Below, one piece after another: positions 32,401-42,759 of a stretch of DNA of 64,000 nt (positions within the stretch are counted from its first letter, which is position 1; the number at the start of each line of letters is the position of its first letter). The notes under the pieces are model-generated. The model was given only the letters and a program-made list of their open reading frames with translations, was not told where the DNA came from and made no database searches. A program made the translations under genes and the position numbers. Source of the DNA: Bromus sterilis (lineage: Eukaryota; Streptophyta; Magnoliopsida; Poales; Poaceae); NCBI GenBank assembly GCA_950022295.1, contig OX465600.1, forward strand, positions 25,643,282 to 25,707,281. The letters are read 5' to 3'.

Positions 32401-33570
32401 CACGACTTGAGGCGGGGCTAGGCTGGTTCGACGAGGAGGAGCACGGGGAACACGTTGGACATCATGGCGGGTTCGATTTCTTAGCGGGTGGACGTCGCCA
32501 TGGATCCCGGCGGCGAGGAACTTCGGCTCTCATGGCGATCAAGGCTAGAGGGAGTAATCGAAGGGGGAAAGCGAGGGGTTCCGGCCGTGAGCTCACCAGG
32601 AACTCAGTAGAGGTGGTGGCGAAGGCTGGGGTGGCTCAACTGCGACGTAATCGATGAAGACCTTCTCTTCGGCCGGCGAGAACTCGAGGAAGAATCTGGC
32701 GTCTACGCGGGCTCCGGGCTCGATTACTTGCACTGCTCGACGAAGACGACGGCGGCGAAGAACTTGGACACGGTCTTGGGGCTTCTCGGCGTCAATGGCC
32801 ACGCGGGGGCTCAACGGTGCTCCGGCGTGCTTCTCGGGCAGCGACGAATCGGGCGAGAGAGGAAGGGGAGGTGTTCCTGGAGGGAGGGGAAAGAACTGGG
32901 GCGGTGCTAGGGTGCGTCCAGACGCGAGAAGAGGGAACGGGGCGGCCTGGAAGCTTGAAGACGTCGAGGTGTCGTCGTCGCCGCGCTCGGCCGCTCCAGC
33001 GAGCTGCTTGGGCGCGCGGGGTAGAAGACGACAAGGGGGAGGCTGGGCTGGGCCGGCCAGGTGGGCTGCGGGGAGTTAGTTGGGCTGCTTCCAGGTTAGT
33101 TCCTTTTCCCTTTTCTCTTTTGTTTTCTTTTCTGCTATTTGTTTTGCTGTGCTAAAATAATTAGCTAGGCATTTTATTAAATGCTGAAAAAATTTATATG
33201 GCTTCATAATAATATAGACTAGCCACTTATAAAGTTTCAATATTTTTAAAATTCAACTGATTTGAATTTTAAATCAAATAGGGGTATTTCATTAATTCCA
33301 AGGCACCGTTTGATTATTTGAAAAATCTATGAGCATGGGGTGGGTCCCACATCATTTGATATGTGATCACACTCACTTATAAGACTTTTCAAAAATCTAA
33401 CATGAATTTTTGGAAATGATTTTTATCTGGCCTTTTGAATTAATTCATCTGGGGTGTTTCCTTCTCCCATTTTGATTTTGAAGTTGATTTCAAAGATTTC
33501 TTTTGAAATTTTGACATGATGCAAGAGTACTGACTAACCCTAGCACATTACCTAACAGAGGGTTTTGACA
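29492..33570. mobile_element. Large solo-LTR-like unit (4.08 kb) with ATATG target duplications
   Basis: The unit begins TGTCGGGACC and ends GGGTTTTGACA, giving TGTC...GACA ends. It is flanked by the 5-bp direct repeat ATATG (29487-29491 and 33571-33575). There is no reverse transcriptase, gag or integrase anywhere inside, and no internal LTR pair, so it behaves as one long terminal repeat left by recombination. LTRs above 4 kb are known in Triticeae from LARD-type Gypsy derivatives such as Sukkula. Local content includes AT-rich stretches, a GGGTCCCACCTGTCAGTGG block near 32060 and a GC-rich part at 32190-33080. Open frames in the GC-rich part are not convincing genes. Confidence 0.75.
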
Positions 33571-33575
33571 ATATG

Positions 33576-34822
33576 TTTCGATGAAAAAAAATTGTCACCA
33601 TCAGTTGCAAAATTTAGGTCACCCTAGTTGCCATTTTTATCGTGAAATGTTGCCACAAATGTTGTACATAGTTACCGGAGAATAGTTCCGTATACTTAAG
33701 CTTATGATACAATCGGATAAAATAAAATGACAACTCAAACTGGTAAAACTGGCACGAACATTAAACCATCATGTCAAATAAATGTAAAGAATACGGCAAC
33801 CGAAAATAATTAAACCGATAACCAATTGTTCAAGCACAATAAATTATTATGACAACTGAGTATAAATAATATGACAAGTACGAAGGCTTTTTAAGGTGCT
33901 TTTCTAAAGAGATATATTTACAAATAACATAAAAAATTATATATATATATATAAGTGTGCAATGATTTGAGAACCAAGTTGGTATAATCTGGTAATTGTA
34001 TGGATCATTATCAGGTAAGTAAATAACATAAATATGGCAAATACTAATGAAAAAAAGTTGTCAATACATGTTGGCATGGGATCTAGTTTCGAAGATCTCG
34101 TCGCAAGAAAGATAATGATACAAATGGATCATCAATTGAATTAACGGTTTAGGAGATAAATCTTTTTAAAAAGTCAAATCTAGAAGAATCTTGTTTTGCT
34201 ACACATGTATGTGAAAGAGATTAACTGCAAATTAAATATGTACTGATTAACACATTAACTAGCCGGTCCAATTAGCACTAAATATGTGCATGCACAGCCA
34301 TCACACAACAAACTACAAATGCGGCGCAGCTGCGTAGTTGCTTCCTTAATACTAATTGAAAGAGAGAAGTTAGATTAACAAAGTGTATGTCTTGTCTTAG
34401 ATAAGACATGACCTCTTATTGAGAAAGATAGTTTTTCTGTTATATAGTATAAGATATGCACTCTTAGTAACATGTTTTATAGTTTAATTTGATTACCCCA
34501 TATTCAAGGAGCACACAATCATTAATTGGTAGAAATAATACCAAAAAGCAATTTCACCATATATAAATTGGTGTTTTGCCTTCTCTAGAAAGCATGGAAT
34601 ACATATTAAAATATCATCTTATCAACAAATTGTAATCATAAGTAACACCATATTTTGATGTCGTCATTGAATAATATTTTTCATAAAGAGATTATTGTAT
34701 AGTGAGACATAAATTTCTTGGTTAATAAAGAACCTAATGACTTAATGAATTATTCAAGGTACAAGCGTACGACCAAGTTTTCCTAGGACATTGCATGCAC
34801 GGTCACAATCAATGAAGTGCCA
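33576..34822. other. AT-rich spacer with no gene
   Basis: About 1.2 kb of AT-rich sequence between the solo-LTR-like unit and the second retroposon copy. A short (TA)n tract lies at 33938-33951. No terminal repeats or coding frames are apparent. Confidence 0.45.
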
Positions 34823-36450
34823 TGCGAAAAAGGACTCTCGGGCCGCTCGCGCGAGGGCGGCTCTGTAGGCAACCCAGAAACCTAGCCATCCGCCACCAGA
34901 TCTTTCACTCCGGCCGCTGCCACCGGCGCCGGTGGTGGCGGCCACGCCTGGCCGTCTAAGGCGGCGGGCGGGGATGGTGTGGCCCGTCGGGTTCCTCTCA
35001 CGCTGGGGCCCGACCCCATGGCATCGCACGTGTGAGACAAGACCGGGGACAGCGGCGCTCGCCGGGTCGTGGGATGCGGCGGCGCTAGACGACTCGCGGC
35101 AGGAAGGCGGCGGCACGAGACCAGTGGTGGGCGCGGTGGTTCTGGAGGTGGCGGCACGATGCGTTCCAGCCTCCAGTACTATTGCTCTCAATCTGGGGCC
35201 AACCAGGTTCCCTGGCGGCGCGATGCGTTGGCCCGCTCGCTCCGATCGCCGGGAACCGACCGGCAGCATGGGGGCTGTGGGCTCGGACGGTGGTTGGTTC
35301 TAGGGTTCCAAATTGCGCTAGGATGTAGGTTTGTCTGCATATGTCTTATTTGATCTGGCTGAAGTGATGGGTTACGGAAGGCTCCGCAGGCGATTTTCCA
35401 TGGGCATATGTATGTCTGGAGATTGCTGGATCGCGTGGGATTGGATCGCAATGCAAGGAGCGGCGTGAAGCTCCGTTTCTGTTGCCATCATGGGAAAAAT
35501 CCATGATGAGGTCAGATATGGAGAATGTCATGAAGTCTGAGATTGGAGGTGAAAGGGCATGTGCCCTTATGTTTGGTTTTGGTAATTGATGACAATTTTT
35601 ATGGACTAATGGTTTCCTTGAGTTATACTTTAAGGTTTGTCCATAGGCAACGCTTGAAGATCATATGGTGGCTTCAAGGTTGTAAGATGAAGATTACGTG
35701 TTGACCAAGGTGTTCTTCATGGAGCTATCCAAAGATTGGTCAAATAGATGGGTGCAAGGTCTAGAGAAGCATCACGAAGATATCGTATGCTTGGAGCTTG
35801 TCGACCATTTGGTGATAATGGTCGTATGAAGATGTGCCTAAAAGAGGCTCACCCATAATGGAGTATGGGGGAGCTATCTACAAGTCTTCATCGAGTCGGA
35901 GGAATCAAGGAAGATGTTCCAACTTGAGGCGGACATGATCGTCATCATCAAGCTCAAGTGGATTATGCGCAAGACAAAGGTTTGACTAGATAGGTGTCTA
36001 GTTTACCGGTCTCTTGGTAGTAGTTATGAGACTGTGTTATAGGCTAGGCCGAGTCGTTCGTGGAGAGCTCAAACCTTTTGCATCCTTGGCATCATCTTTA
36101 TTGGTTCTTGTTTGGCTTTTCTCCGTGTGAGTTTTGGAGCTTGTGGTCTTCTTCATGACAAGCTCTTGTTCATCGAAAATGGATTTCATATGCGTCTTCT
36201 CGTATGTTTTTCGACGTGGGAGATTTGCCGGGTCGTCTCGGTTAGAGGTTTCACACCTCTATTTGTTTGGTATTTCTCCCTTGCCACTTCTAAATATTTC
36301 CAGTCGTGATTAGGCAACTCTGTTCGTTAGCTGTCCATCATGCTTGAGTTTGCCTTAATCGGAGTTCATTTGCAGAAGTTGTGGAAATTCAGGGTTTGCC
36401 TGTTTCTTTGGAGTTCATCCGGTGTGTGGCCTGGACTCCCTGGGTCTGCC

Positions 36451-36815
36451 AAGGCGGTAGTACCGCACCCACTGCGGTAGTACCGCGGCACGGTAGTACC
36501 GCACCCAGTGCGGTAGTACCGCGCTACGGTAGTACGGCAGTCTAGTACCGTAACCACTACCGCAAGCGTACTGACCGAGCGGTAGTGGGCACGACACTAA
36601 GCTGCGGTACTACGGTAGCGCGGTAGTACCGCACCCAGCGCGGTAGTACGGCGCTATGGTAGTACGGCAGGCTAGTACCGTAACCACTACCGCAAGCGTA
36701 CTGACTAAGCGGTAGTGGGCACGGCACTAGGCTGCGGTACTACGGCAGCGCGGTAGTACCGCACCCACTGCGGTAGTACCGCGCCACGGTAGTACCACTC
36801 CCCGAGCGGTAGTAC
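36451..36815. repeat. Palindrome-rich 130-bp tandem repeat in the U3 part of the solo LTR
   Basis: The 13-mer GCGGTAGTACCGC, or a one-base variant, recurs many times. Larger units repeat with a 130-base period (CTAGTACCG at 36542 and 36672). The block ends about 50 bases before the TATA box, so it sits where an enhancer would be. Each 13-mer is a near-perfect palindrome. Confidence 0.85.
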
Positions 36816-36864
36816 CGTGGTTGGTGGGCTGCCAACGGTTCCCAACGGCTGGATTCGTGGGAGA

Positions 36865-36872
36865 CTATAAAA
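36865..36872 (+). promoter_or_regulatory. TATA box of the solo LTR
   Basis: TATAAAAG within GACTATAAAAGGGGGTC, downstream of the palindromic repeat block and about 1.1 kb before the LTR end. It is the expected core promoter of the retrotransposon. Whether it now drives transcription of flanking DNA cannot be seen from sequence. Confidence 0.7.
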
Positions 36873-38512
36873 GGGGGTCTTCTTCCTCCTTTGTCTCCAC
36901 CTGTTTTGTGCAAGTTCTTCCCCCCATTGTTGACCTCTTTGAGCTTGCTTACTCTCTTCCCCTCCTATGATTCTTGCTCCTTTTTGAGGGAAAAGAGAGA
37001 GGAGGTCTAGATCCACATTCTCCACCAAGCCATCTCTCCTCTAAGTGAGGGGAACCTTGTGGATCTAGATCATGGAGTTCTTGGTGTTCTCCTTGTTCTT
37101 CCTCTCATATCCCTCCATAGCTTTTGTTGCTTTGGTGGGATTTGAGAGTTCGGGACTTGAGAACTTCGTGTGCTCTTGCCATTGCATTTGGTGCATCGGT
37201 TTGAGTTCTCTCCGAGGATTCGTTGTAGAAGTGAAGTTGAGAAGATTGCTACTCTTGAGTGCATTGACACTCTAGAGCTTGTTCCTCTTGGGTGCGTTGG
37301 CCCCTAGAGTCTTGTTGTTGCGGAGCTCAATCATTATGGTGGAAAGCTTCGGGACGCTACGGGAGCCTCCAATTCGGTTGTGGAGATAGCCCCGAGCATT
37401 TGTACGGGTTCGGTGACCGCCCTCAAGGGTCGCCATTTGTACGGGTTCGGTGACCGCCCTCAAGTGTCCTAATAGTGGAATCACGACATCTTGCATTGGT
37501 AAGAGCGTGAGGAGAAATAGGGTGTCCCTCGTTGGCTTCGTGTGAGCATTGTGCTCCTCACCCTCTCCAAACGGAGACGTACTTCTTGCAAGAGAAGGAA
37601 CTTCGGTAACAAATCCTTGTCTTCATCGGCTCCACTTGCGGTTATCTCTACCCTTACTTTGAGCAAGCTTATTACATTGTTTATCTTGTGCTTGCTCATA
37701 TTATTGTGCATTGCTTGTCCCATAGGTTGTTCATCTAGTCAACCTATTTACTTGTGCACCTACTTTGTGATAGCCTTAGTGCTCTTGTTATATATCTTGC
37801 TATCACATAGTTGTTTATCTTGCTTAGTATAAGTTGTTGGTGCACATAGTTGAGCCTAGCTTATTTAGGTTTCTTGCTTGGCAAATTAAACGTTAAGTTT
37901 TATTCCGCATTTGTTCAAGCCGAAACCGTAAAAAAAATTAAGCGCCTATTCACCCCCCCCTCTAGGCGACATCCACGTCCTTTCAGGAGGACTAAGAATG
38001 GTGATTGGAGACTTGGCGGAGATGAGGAACCGGCTTGGAGTTTCAGGAATTGTGGTAGTGGTATGTAAGCGGGGGCGACAACACAGGTGAAGTTCAAAGC
38101 CTTGTCTCTCAGCGTGAAAATCCAAAGTCTGACCTTAATTGGTTGTGCCTGACAATGCTTTTGCCGAAGACATTGTTTTGAGAGCGGGGACTATCTTCAG
38201 GGTGAAAACCCAAGGTCCGGCCTTAATTGGTTGTACTTGGCACTGTTTTCTTCTTGAATGCGTTGCTTTTGAAGAATTGGACATCATGTGTTCGTTTGAT
38301 GGTGGTTGTGCTACTGCGGCAAGGATTGTAACTCTGTAGCGGGACTTTTCTTGTTTACTTCTTCTCTCTTTTGTTTTGGTTGGCTGAATGCATCCGTACT
38401 GCCTTTTGGTCATTGCGTAGTTGCAAAGGCCGGGTGTAATTGATATTTTTTCGATATTAATATATTCTCTTGTTTCAAAAAAATTAATGATGTGCGAAAA
38501 AGGAAATAAGTA

Positions 38513-39241
38513 CTACCTCCGACTCATATTAATGGGCACACACTTAGAAGGTGTTTGTTTCGGGTATTTTTGCCCGTCACCTGTTTACGGTGGAAACGGA
38601 AAACGCTCCAGGCGTTTGGTACCACCACTACGTAATCAACTTCCTTCGTAAACGATTCCAGCCTTCGATTCATTGTTACCGCCCACACCCCACCGGTAAG
38701 GGTTTCTTTACCGTGCCTCCTCTTTCGCCCCCTCCCAATCCCGATCCATCCTCCTCGTATAGCGCCACCGCCTCCATGACCATGCCAGCGTCGCTGCGTG
38801 TCTCTGATCTAGTCCAGCGCCGCCATCTCTTTCCCCCTTCGAGCCCCCCTCCGTCTCGTACTCTCCTTCCGCGGCTCGTCGTGCGTGGCGCGCCGCCGCG
38901 TCAGGCTCTGGATCCAGCCCCGGCTACCACCGCCGGGCCGCCCTTGGACCTCTGGTCCGCCGTGAACGACAACGTCAGCTTGCCGGATGCTCCCCTCCAC
39001 CGCTCCAGCTGCAGCAGCCGCCCCACTACTTGCTTCTGCCAGTGCCACCACGTCAAGGGATTTGTTTCCTTTACACAATCAAACCAAACAAATTGGCCAT
39101 ATTACGTTACCAATCTGTTACATCTCTGTAATCTGTTTCCATTTCGTTTACGTTACCTGTCACTGAAACAAACACCTCCATAGTACAACTCTAGTACAAA
39201 GTTGTATTAAGTGTGTGCCCATTAATATGGATCGGAGGGAG
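38513..39241. mobile_element. Stowaway MITE split by a second inverted-repeat element
   Basis: The outer termini CTACCTCCGACTCATATTAA and its complement (TTAATATGGATCGGAGGGAG) are flanked by TA (38511-38512 and 39242-39243). After about 35 bases a second inverted repeat begins: GGTGTTTGTTTC at about 38550 and GAAACAAACACC ending about 39178. It delimits an inner element of about 630 bp. The inner part contains a GC-rich open stretch (38760-39060) but no recognisable domain, and its target duplication is not clear. Confidence 0.65.
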
Positions 39242-39294
39242 TATTGTATTACGAACGGATTACACAATTCTGGGGTGGAAAAGGGGGTTGCGGT

Positions 39295-40483
39295 CTATGA
39301 AAAGACCTCGATGATGGATCGCAAACCTAACACATGGTTGATCTTATAGTTGGTGAATCCAGACTCCATAAACAACTTGCACCACTCCTTCTCATCCCTC
39401 TCCATGCCTGGTGTCAACATTGACATGTGCAGATCATACAATTCTTGGGTTGCATGGTATGTTGCTTCGGCAGAAGATCCAACTACTATATCTATAATGA
39501 TCACCTTTCCTCCTGCTTGTCTAGGATCGATTGCCTCCCTACATCGTTTTAGGACGCTTATGCAGTCCTTGTCACTCCAATCATGCAATACAAACTGCAA
39601 CCATTCACAAACCTTGTATAAATCCCAGATTGAGATAAGGTATATATCACCTTAAAGTTAGGGAAACCTAAAAAAGTTAGGGAGTACTAGTATATACCTT
39701 AAGGAGGAGAGCATCTGCTTGGGGGATGAAGTCCATGATATCGCCGCCGACAAACTCAACCAGGCCATCTTGAGGGATCCCATCGATCACTTGAGGACGG
39801 TCCAGCACCATGCATTTGATATGCGGGAACGCTCTGGCTACCGCCATAGCCGCCTCGCCGGTGCCGCCACCAACGTCCACCAAGGACGACTTGATTCCCT
39901 CGAACACCTGACGCCCCGCTCCATGGATGGCCGCGTCCATGATGAACTGTGAGTCCGAGGCCATCGCCTCGTTGAACAGCTTGCTGAAGTCCGGGTGGCG
40001 GTCGCAGACGCCCCAGAAATCGGCGCCGTGCATCATCTTGAAGGCCGTCTCGGCGCTGTCGTCGTCGCCGGTGAACCACTCCGCCATGTTGGCGAACGGC
40101 GACAGGACCAACGGCGATAGATGAAGCCGCACCAGCTGCGCCTGGTTCTTGCGTTTTCCGCCGTCGCTGACGAGCAGGGAGGACACGGGAGTGAGACTGT
40201 AGGCGCCGTCGTCCGCTTGTGCGAAGACGCCGGACGTGGTGAGCACGCGCATCAACCGGCGCAGGTGGGGGAGCTTGCCTGGCGTCATCGGAAGGGCGGC
40301 GATGAGGTCGTGGAGGAAGACGTGTCCGCCTCCGCGGTGGATAGCGTCCGCGATGCCTAGCTTGGCGGCGCATCCCAGCGCCATCGACCTGACGAAGCTT
40401 AACGTATGTTCCATAAGCTCATTCGTGGCTCGCAGGAGCTCGGCGTGGGAGAGCTCAGAGAGCCCTTGATCGTGCTCCTCCAT
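39295..40483 (-). CDS. Plant O-methyltransferase (COMT/ZRP4-type), two exons, apparently intact
   Basis: Exon 1 is 40483-39698 and exon 2 is 39594-39295, joined in phase 0 through a 103-base GT-AG intron. The protein has 361 residues, the normal family length. The N-terminal dimerisation region (ELLRATNELMEHTLSFVRSM) precedes the methyltransferase domain. SAM-binding motif I is LVDVGGGTGE. The catalytic His lies in FVLHDWSD at the start of exon 2, and GGKVIIIDIVV follows. The ADFWGVCDRHPDFSKLFNEAM block is typical of the grass subgroup annotated as ZRP4 or 5-pentadecatrienyl resorcinol O-methyltransferase. Substrate cannot be read from sequence; phenolics, flavonoids, resorcinols or indoles are possible. 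A TATA-like TATAAG lies about 41 bases upstream of the ATG, and a nested MITE occupies the region immediately upstream. Confidence 0.92.
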
Positions 40484-40536
40484 TGGTTGAGTTTAAGTGT
40501 TACGAACATGGATTACAAGTGTTCTTATACCAGTTA

Positions 40537-40685
40537 TTTCCTCCGATCCATAATAAGCGTCGCTCATTTTTTATACTCCCTCCGATCCATATACAAAGTT
40601 ATATTAAATGTGCGTCAATTAATTTGGATCCAAACGAGTACTAGCTAATACAAAATGAGCGACACTTACTATAGATCGGAGGAAG
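40537..40685. mobile_element. Stowaway MITE with another Stowaway inside it, in the methyltransferase promoter
   Basis: The outer element has TTTCCTCCGATCCATAATAA at the left and its complement (CTATAGATCGGAGGAAG) at the right, flanked by TA (40535-40536 and 40686-40687). Inside lies a second unit, 40576-40638, starting CTCCCTCCGATCC and ending GGATCCAAACGAG, also flanked by TA. The outer border is only 53 bases upstream of the methyltransferase start codon. Related copies lie at 44010 and 57855. Confidence 0.8.
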
Positions 40686-40689
40686 TACT

Positions 40690-41190
40690 ATTTAATAGCT
40701 ACCAATCTAAACCCTTTGTTTCTATTGCTCAGCGCGACAGCGCCTCTATACCTACTCTACTCCACGAAATTTTCTCCACCACCACAACCGTAGTTCAGTG
40801 CGCGCGTGTCAAGCTCATCAACGCGGCACTTGTCAGTTGTCACTCACTGCCTCGTCCGCACCCTTCCATCGGCATATATTCCACGACCACCTGCACGCAA
40901 ATGTTGAACTGGTCGAGTGCGTCGTTTGGTCATCTTCATGCCAAGGGAGGATCTTTGTACATGGCGCCTTCAATGACGATGACTTTTAGAAAGCATGTGT
41001 ATGGTATAAAGTTCTGATTCAATTGTAGGAAGCATGTGTATGGTAGCTAGTTGAGATTCCTCTGTAGGAAGCATCTGTAGGATAGCTAGTTGTGACCCGT
41101 TTGTAGCACACTCTCAATGTTTGCTAGGTCGCACACGTACTATCGATGTTTGCTTGGATAAGAACTGACGAATGTGCAAGACCCATGGTT
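40690..41190. other. Upstream region of the methyltransferase gene, no feature called
   Basis: This includes a short tandem repetition of GGAAGCAT.TGTATGG..AG near 40989-41085 (three diverged units). No coding frame is convincing. Confidence 0.4.
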
Positions 41191-41194
41191 TATA

Positions 41195-41525
41195 ATAGCG
41201 GGATAAGTGATATAGCGACGGATATTTTTGCCGATATTTGACAAAAAAAATCCCGATTTATCACTGATATATTCCGTTATTTGACAATATTCAACGAAGA
41301 AAATAAATATCGGCAAGCTTTCCTGGCAGTTATATCGCCGAGATATTGGCCATTTAGCGGGCTATCTTATCCTTTGGTAAGACCCGATAGTCCAGCGTAA
41401 ACATACAAAATGTATAATTGTCCCAATTTGTTTTTGAAATAGCTAGCTATAATCCGGTTATGACTGATTTGGATTTTGGAAGGTCATCACTATTCGGCAT
41501 AGCCCGCTATTTAAAATAGTGGAAA
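41195..41525. mobile_element. Inverted-repeat element of unknown class
   Basis: The left end TTTATAATAGCGGGATAA pairs imperfectly with the complement of the right end (TTTTAAATAGCGGGCTATGC). Internal inverted segments include ATATTTTTGCCGATATTTGAC and AATAAATATCGGCAAG. The pattern fits a decayed TIR transposon; hAT or Mutator are both possible. No target duplication was confirmed. Confidence 0.45.
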
Positions 41526-41817
41526 TTATAAAAAAATCCCATAATATAATTATAATGTTTTGTTCTCCTGCAATGATGTTTGAAGTTTCATATGTTGCAT
41601 TCCTTGGAAGAAATAAAAAAAGTTTCCAAACAAAATAATTGGTTGTTCATAAAAGGTGCAGAGCACATGGGTTAAGGCACAACTTTTCCTTCACCACTAT
41701 CTACCTTGCAAAAAACCCTCAAAAAAATCTAGCTTGCAATTAGGAGTTAGTTGCAAAGGTTCTGAAGCCTGAGCTGCATATATTTATACCACATCCGATG
41801 AGCAATACAAAATCCCG

Positions 41818-41822
<5 letters not shown>

Positions 41823-41848
<26 letters not shown>

Positions 41849-41882
41849 CCTCTCTGTCTCTCTCTCTGTCTCTCTCTCTCTC
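41823..41882. repeat. (CT)n microsatellite
   Basis: Sixty bases of CT dinucleotides with four interruptions (CCC and GT), located between the inverted-repeat element and the DUF1218 gene. Confidence 0.95.
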
Positions 41883-42097
41883 ATCGAGTTATTCAAACTT
41901 TCTCGCGTAAAAACATCTTAAAACTTTGAATCGTCTGATTGGAATAACTCAGTGGTTGTCATTTTTAATAATGTAGCACATAATTAAATAAACCGGATGA
42001 TTAAAACTAAGATAAATGTCACAAGAAATTACATTGCGTGCCTACGAAAGAACCACTCGATCAACTTCTAAACTTCCGATAGCTGCCTCACCACTCA

Positions 42098-42631
42098 CTA
42101 CCCGGAGTTCGGCCGCGGTGACAGCACAGAGCTCGCCGCTCCTTCAACGCTGATGTAGGAGGCGATGCCAATGGCGGCCGCGGCGAGCGCCAAGAACGAG
42201 CCGCCGGCGAACACTCCGGCCACGAGGACGGTGCACTGGTAGTAAGAGCCAACGCCCTCCTTGGGTCGCCGCTCCGCGCTCTCGTTCCTGACAGCGCCGA
42301 CGAGGAAGGCGCACGTCGACAGGATCGCGAGGAACCACGAGAGCATCGAAGCGAAGTAGGAGCCGGTGCACCGATGATCGGATGATCGCCTCCGCCCACA
42401 TCCATCCCAGCAACCCGTGGCCGCCGTGAGGATGACCTGGCCGGTGAGCAGCGACGCGGCGGCCCCGATCCCGCAGTCGAACGCCGGCGTCCTCCGGTAG
42501 ACGCAGTTCACGCCGTCGTACCTGACGAAAGACCTGGATTTGGTCGCCTCGCCGATGATTCCCAGCACCGCTGCTACGAGGGCCAGGGCGCCCACCGCGA
42601 CGCATATCAGAACCACGTGCTTCTCCACCAT
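42098..42631 (-). CDS. DUF1218 four-transmembrane protein, single exon
   Basis: Starting at ATG 42631 the frame encodes 177 residues. An upstream in-frame ATG at 42736 exists, but the extra 35 residues look unlike a signal peptide, and family members start just before the first hydrophobic helix. Hydrophobic segments are VVLICVAVGALALVAAVLGI, AASLLTGQVILTAA, MLSWFLAILSTCAFLVGAV and VLVAGVFAGGSFLALAAAA. Conserved Cys occur between helices 1 and 2 (NCVYRR, FDCG) and in the CWDGCG loop. The family includes Arabidopsis VCC/DEAL and MWL proteins, linked to vein patterning, leaf symmetry and lignification. An arm of that family is likely here, but the precise member is not determinable. The TM1-loop-TM2-TM3-TM4 order is complete, and I see no lesion. 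Confidence 0.85.
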   Translation of the reverse strand: MVEKHVVLICVAVGALALVAAVLGIIGEATKSRSFVRYDGVNCVYRRTPAFDCGIGAAASLLTGQVILTAATGCWDGCGRRRSSDHRCTGSYFASMLSWFLAILSTCAFLVGAVRNESAERRPKEGVGSYYQCTVLVAGVFAGGSFLALAAAAIGIASYISVEGAASSVLSPRPNSG

Positions 42632-42759
42632 GCCGAGGTCCAGACGAGAATAGCAAGGTGCCAATATATGTACGTAGACGTGTAGTTCTAGCATGGTCCG
42701 TTTTGTTTCCATCCATGTCTTGGTATAAACGTACATTATCTTGAGGAAATCGCCTGGTT

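Larger units (their letters stand above)
35550..37985 (+). mobile_element. Solo LTR (2436 bp), probably Copia-type, with GGAGG duplications
   Basis: The unit starts TGAAAGGGCATGTGCCCTT and ends ...GACATCCACGTCCTTTCA, giving TGAAAG...CTTTCA inverted tips. It is flanked by GGAGG at 35545-35549 and 37986-37990. Copy 1 of the host retroposon has the uninterrupted site with a single GGAGG at 5079-5083, which proves the insertion boundaries. A TATA box (TATAAAAG) at 36865 places the U3/R border and fixes the orientation. The sequence before the end (CACCCCCCCCTCTAGGCGAC) is typical of grass Copia LTRs with long repeats such as the SIRE/Maximus lineage, but the family name is from memory. Confidence 0.88.
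34835..38492 (+). mobile_element. Non-LTR retroposon, copy 2, interrupted by a solo LTR
   Basis: The flanks TGCGAAAAAGGA at 34823-34834 and 38493-38504 form a perfect 12-bp target duplication, and an A-run (38477-38483) ends the element. Without the inserted LTR and its duplication the unit is about 1.2 kb. From about 35290 to 35549 and from 37986 to 38470 it is homologous to copy 1 at about 4843-5570, including GCTTCTGTTGCCATCATGGG, GATTGGAGGACTA and TTTTGGTTGGCTGAATGCAT. The 5' parts differ between copies, as often happens when LINE machinery mobilises variable 5' ends. No open frame of note is present. Confidence 0.8.

Noticed and set aside
32593..33155. GC-rich open frames inside the 4.1-kb solo-LTR-like unit
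   Set aside because: Overlapping frames on both strands, no domain, and located within a bounded LTR-like element.
34754..35303. Open frames at the 5' part of retroposon copy 2
   Set aside because: Low-complexity and not conserved with copy 1.
36366..37028. Minus-strand Tyr/Arg-rich frames in the solo LTR
   Set aside because: Products of the GCGGTAGTACCGC repeat array.
38551..39183. 210-codon plus-strand frame
   Set aside because: Lies within an inverted-repeat element nested in a MITE; Pro/Ser-rich and spans the element's termini.
42632..42736. Upstream in-frame ATG for the DUF1218 gene
   Set aside because: The 35-residue extension is not hydrophobic in the manner of a signal peptide, and family members begin just before the first helix.
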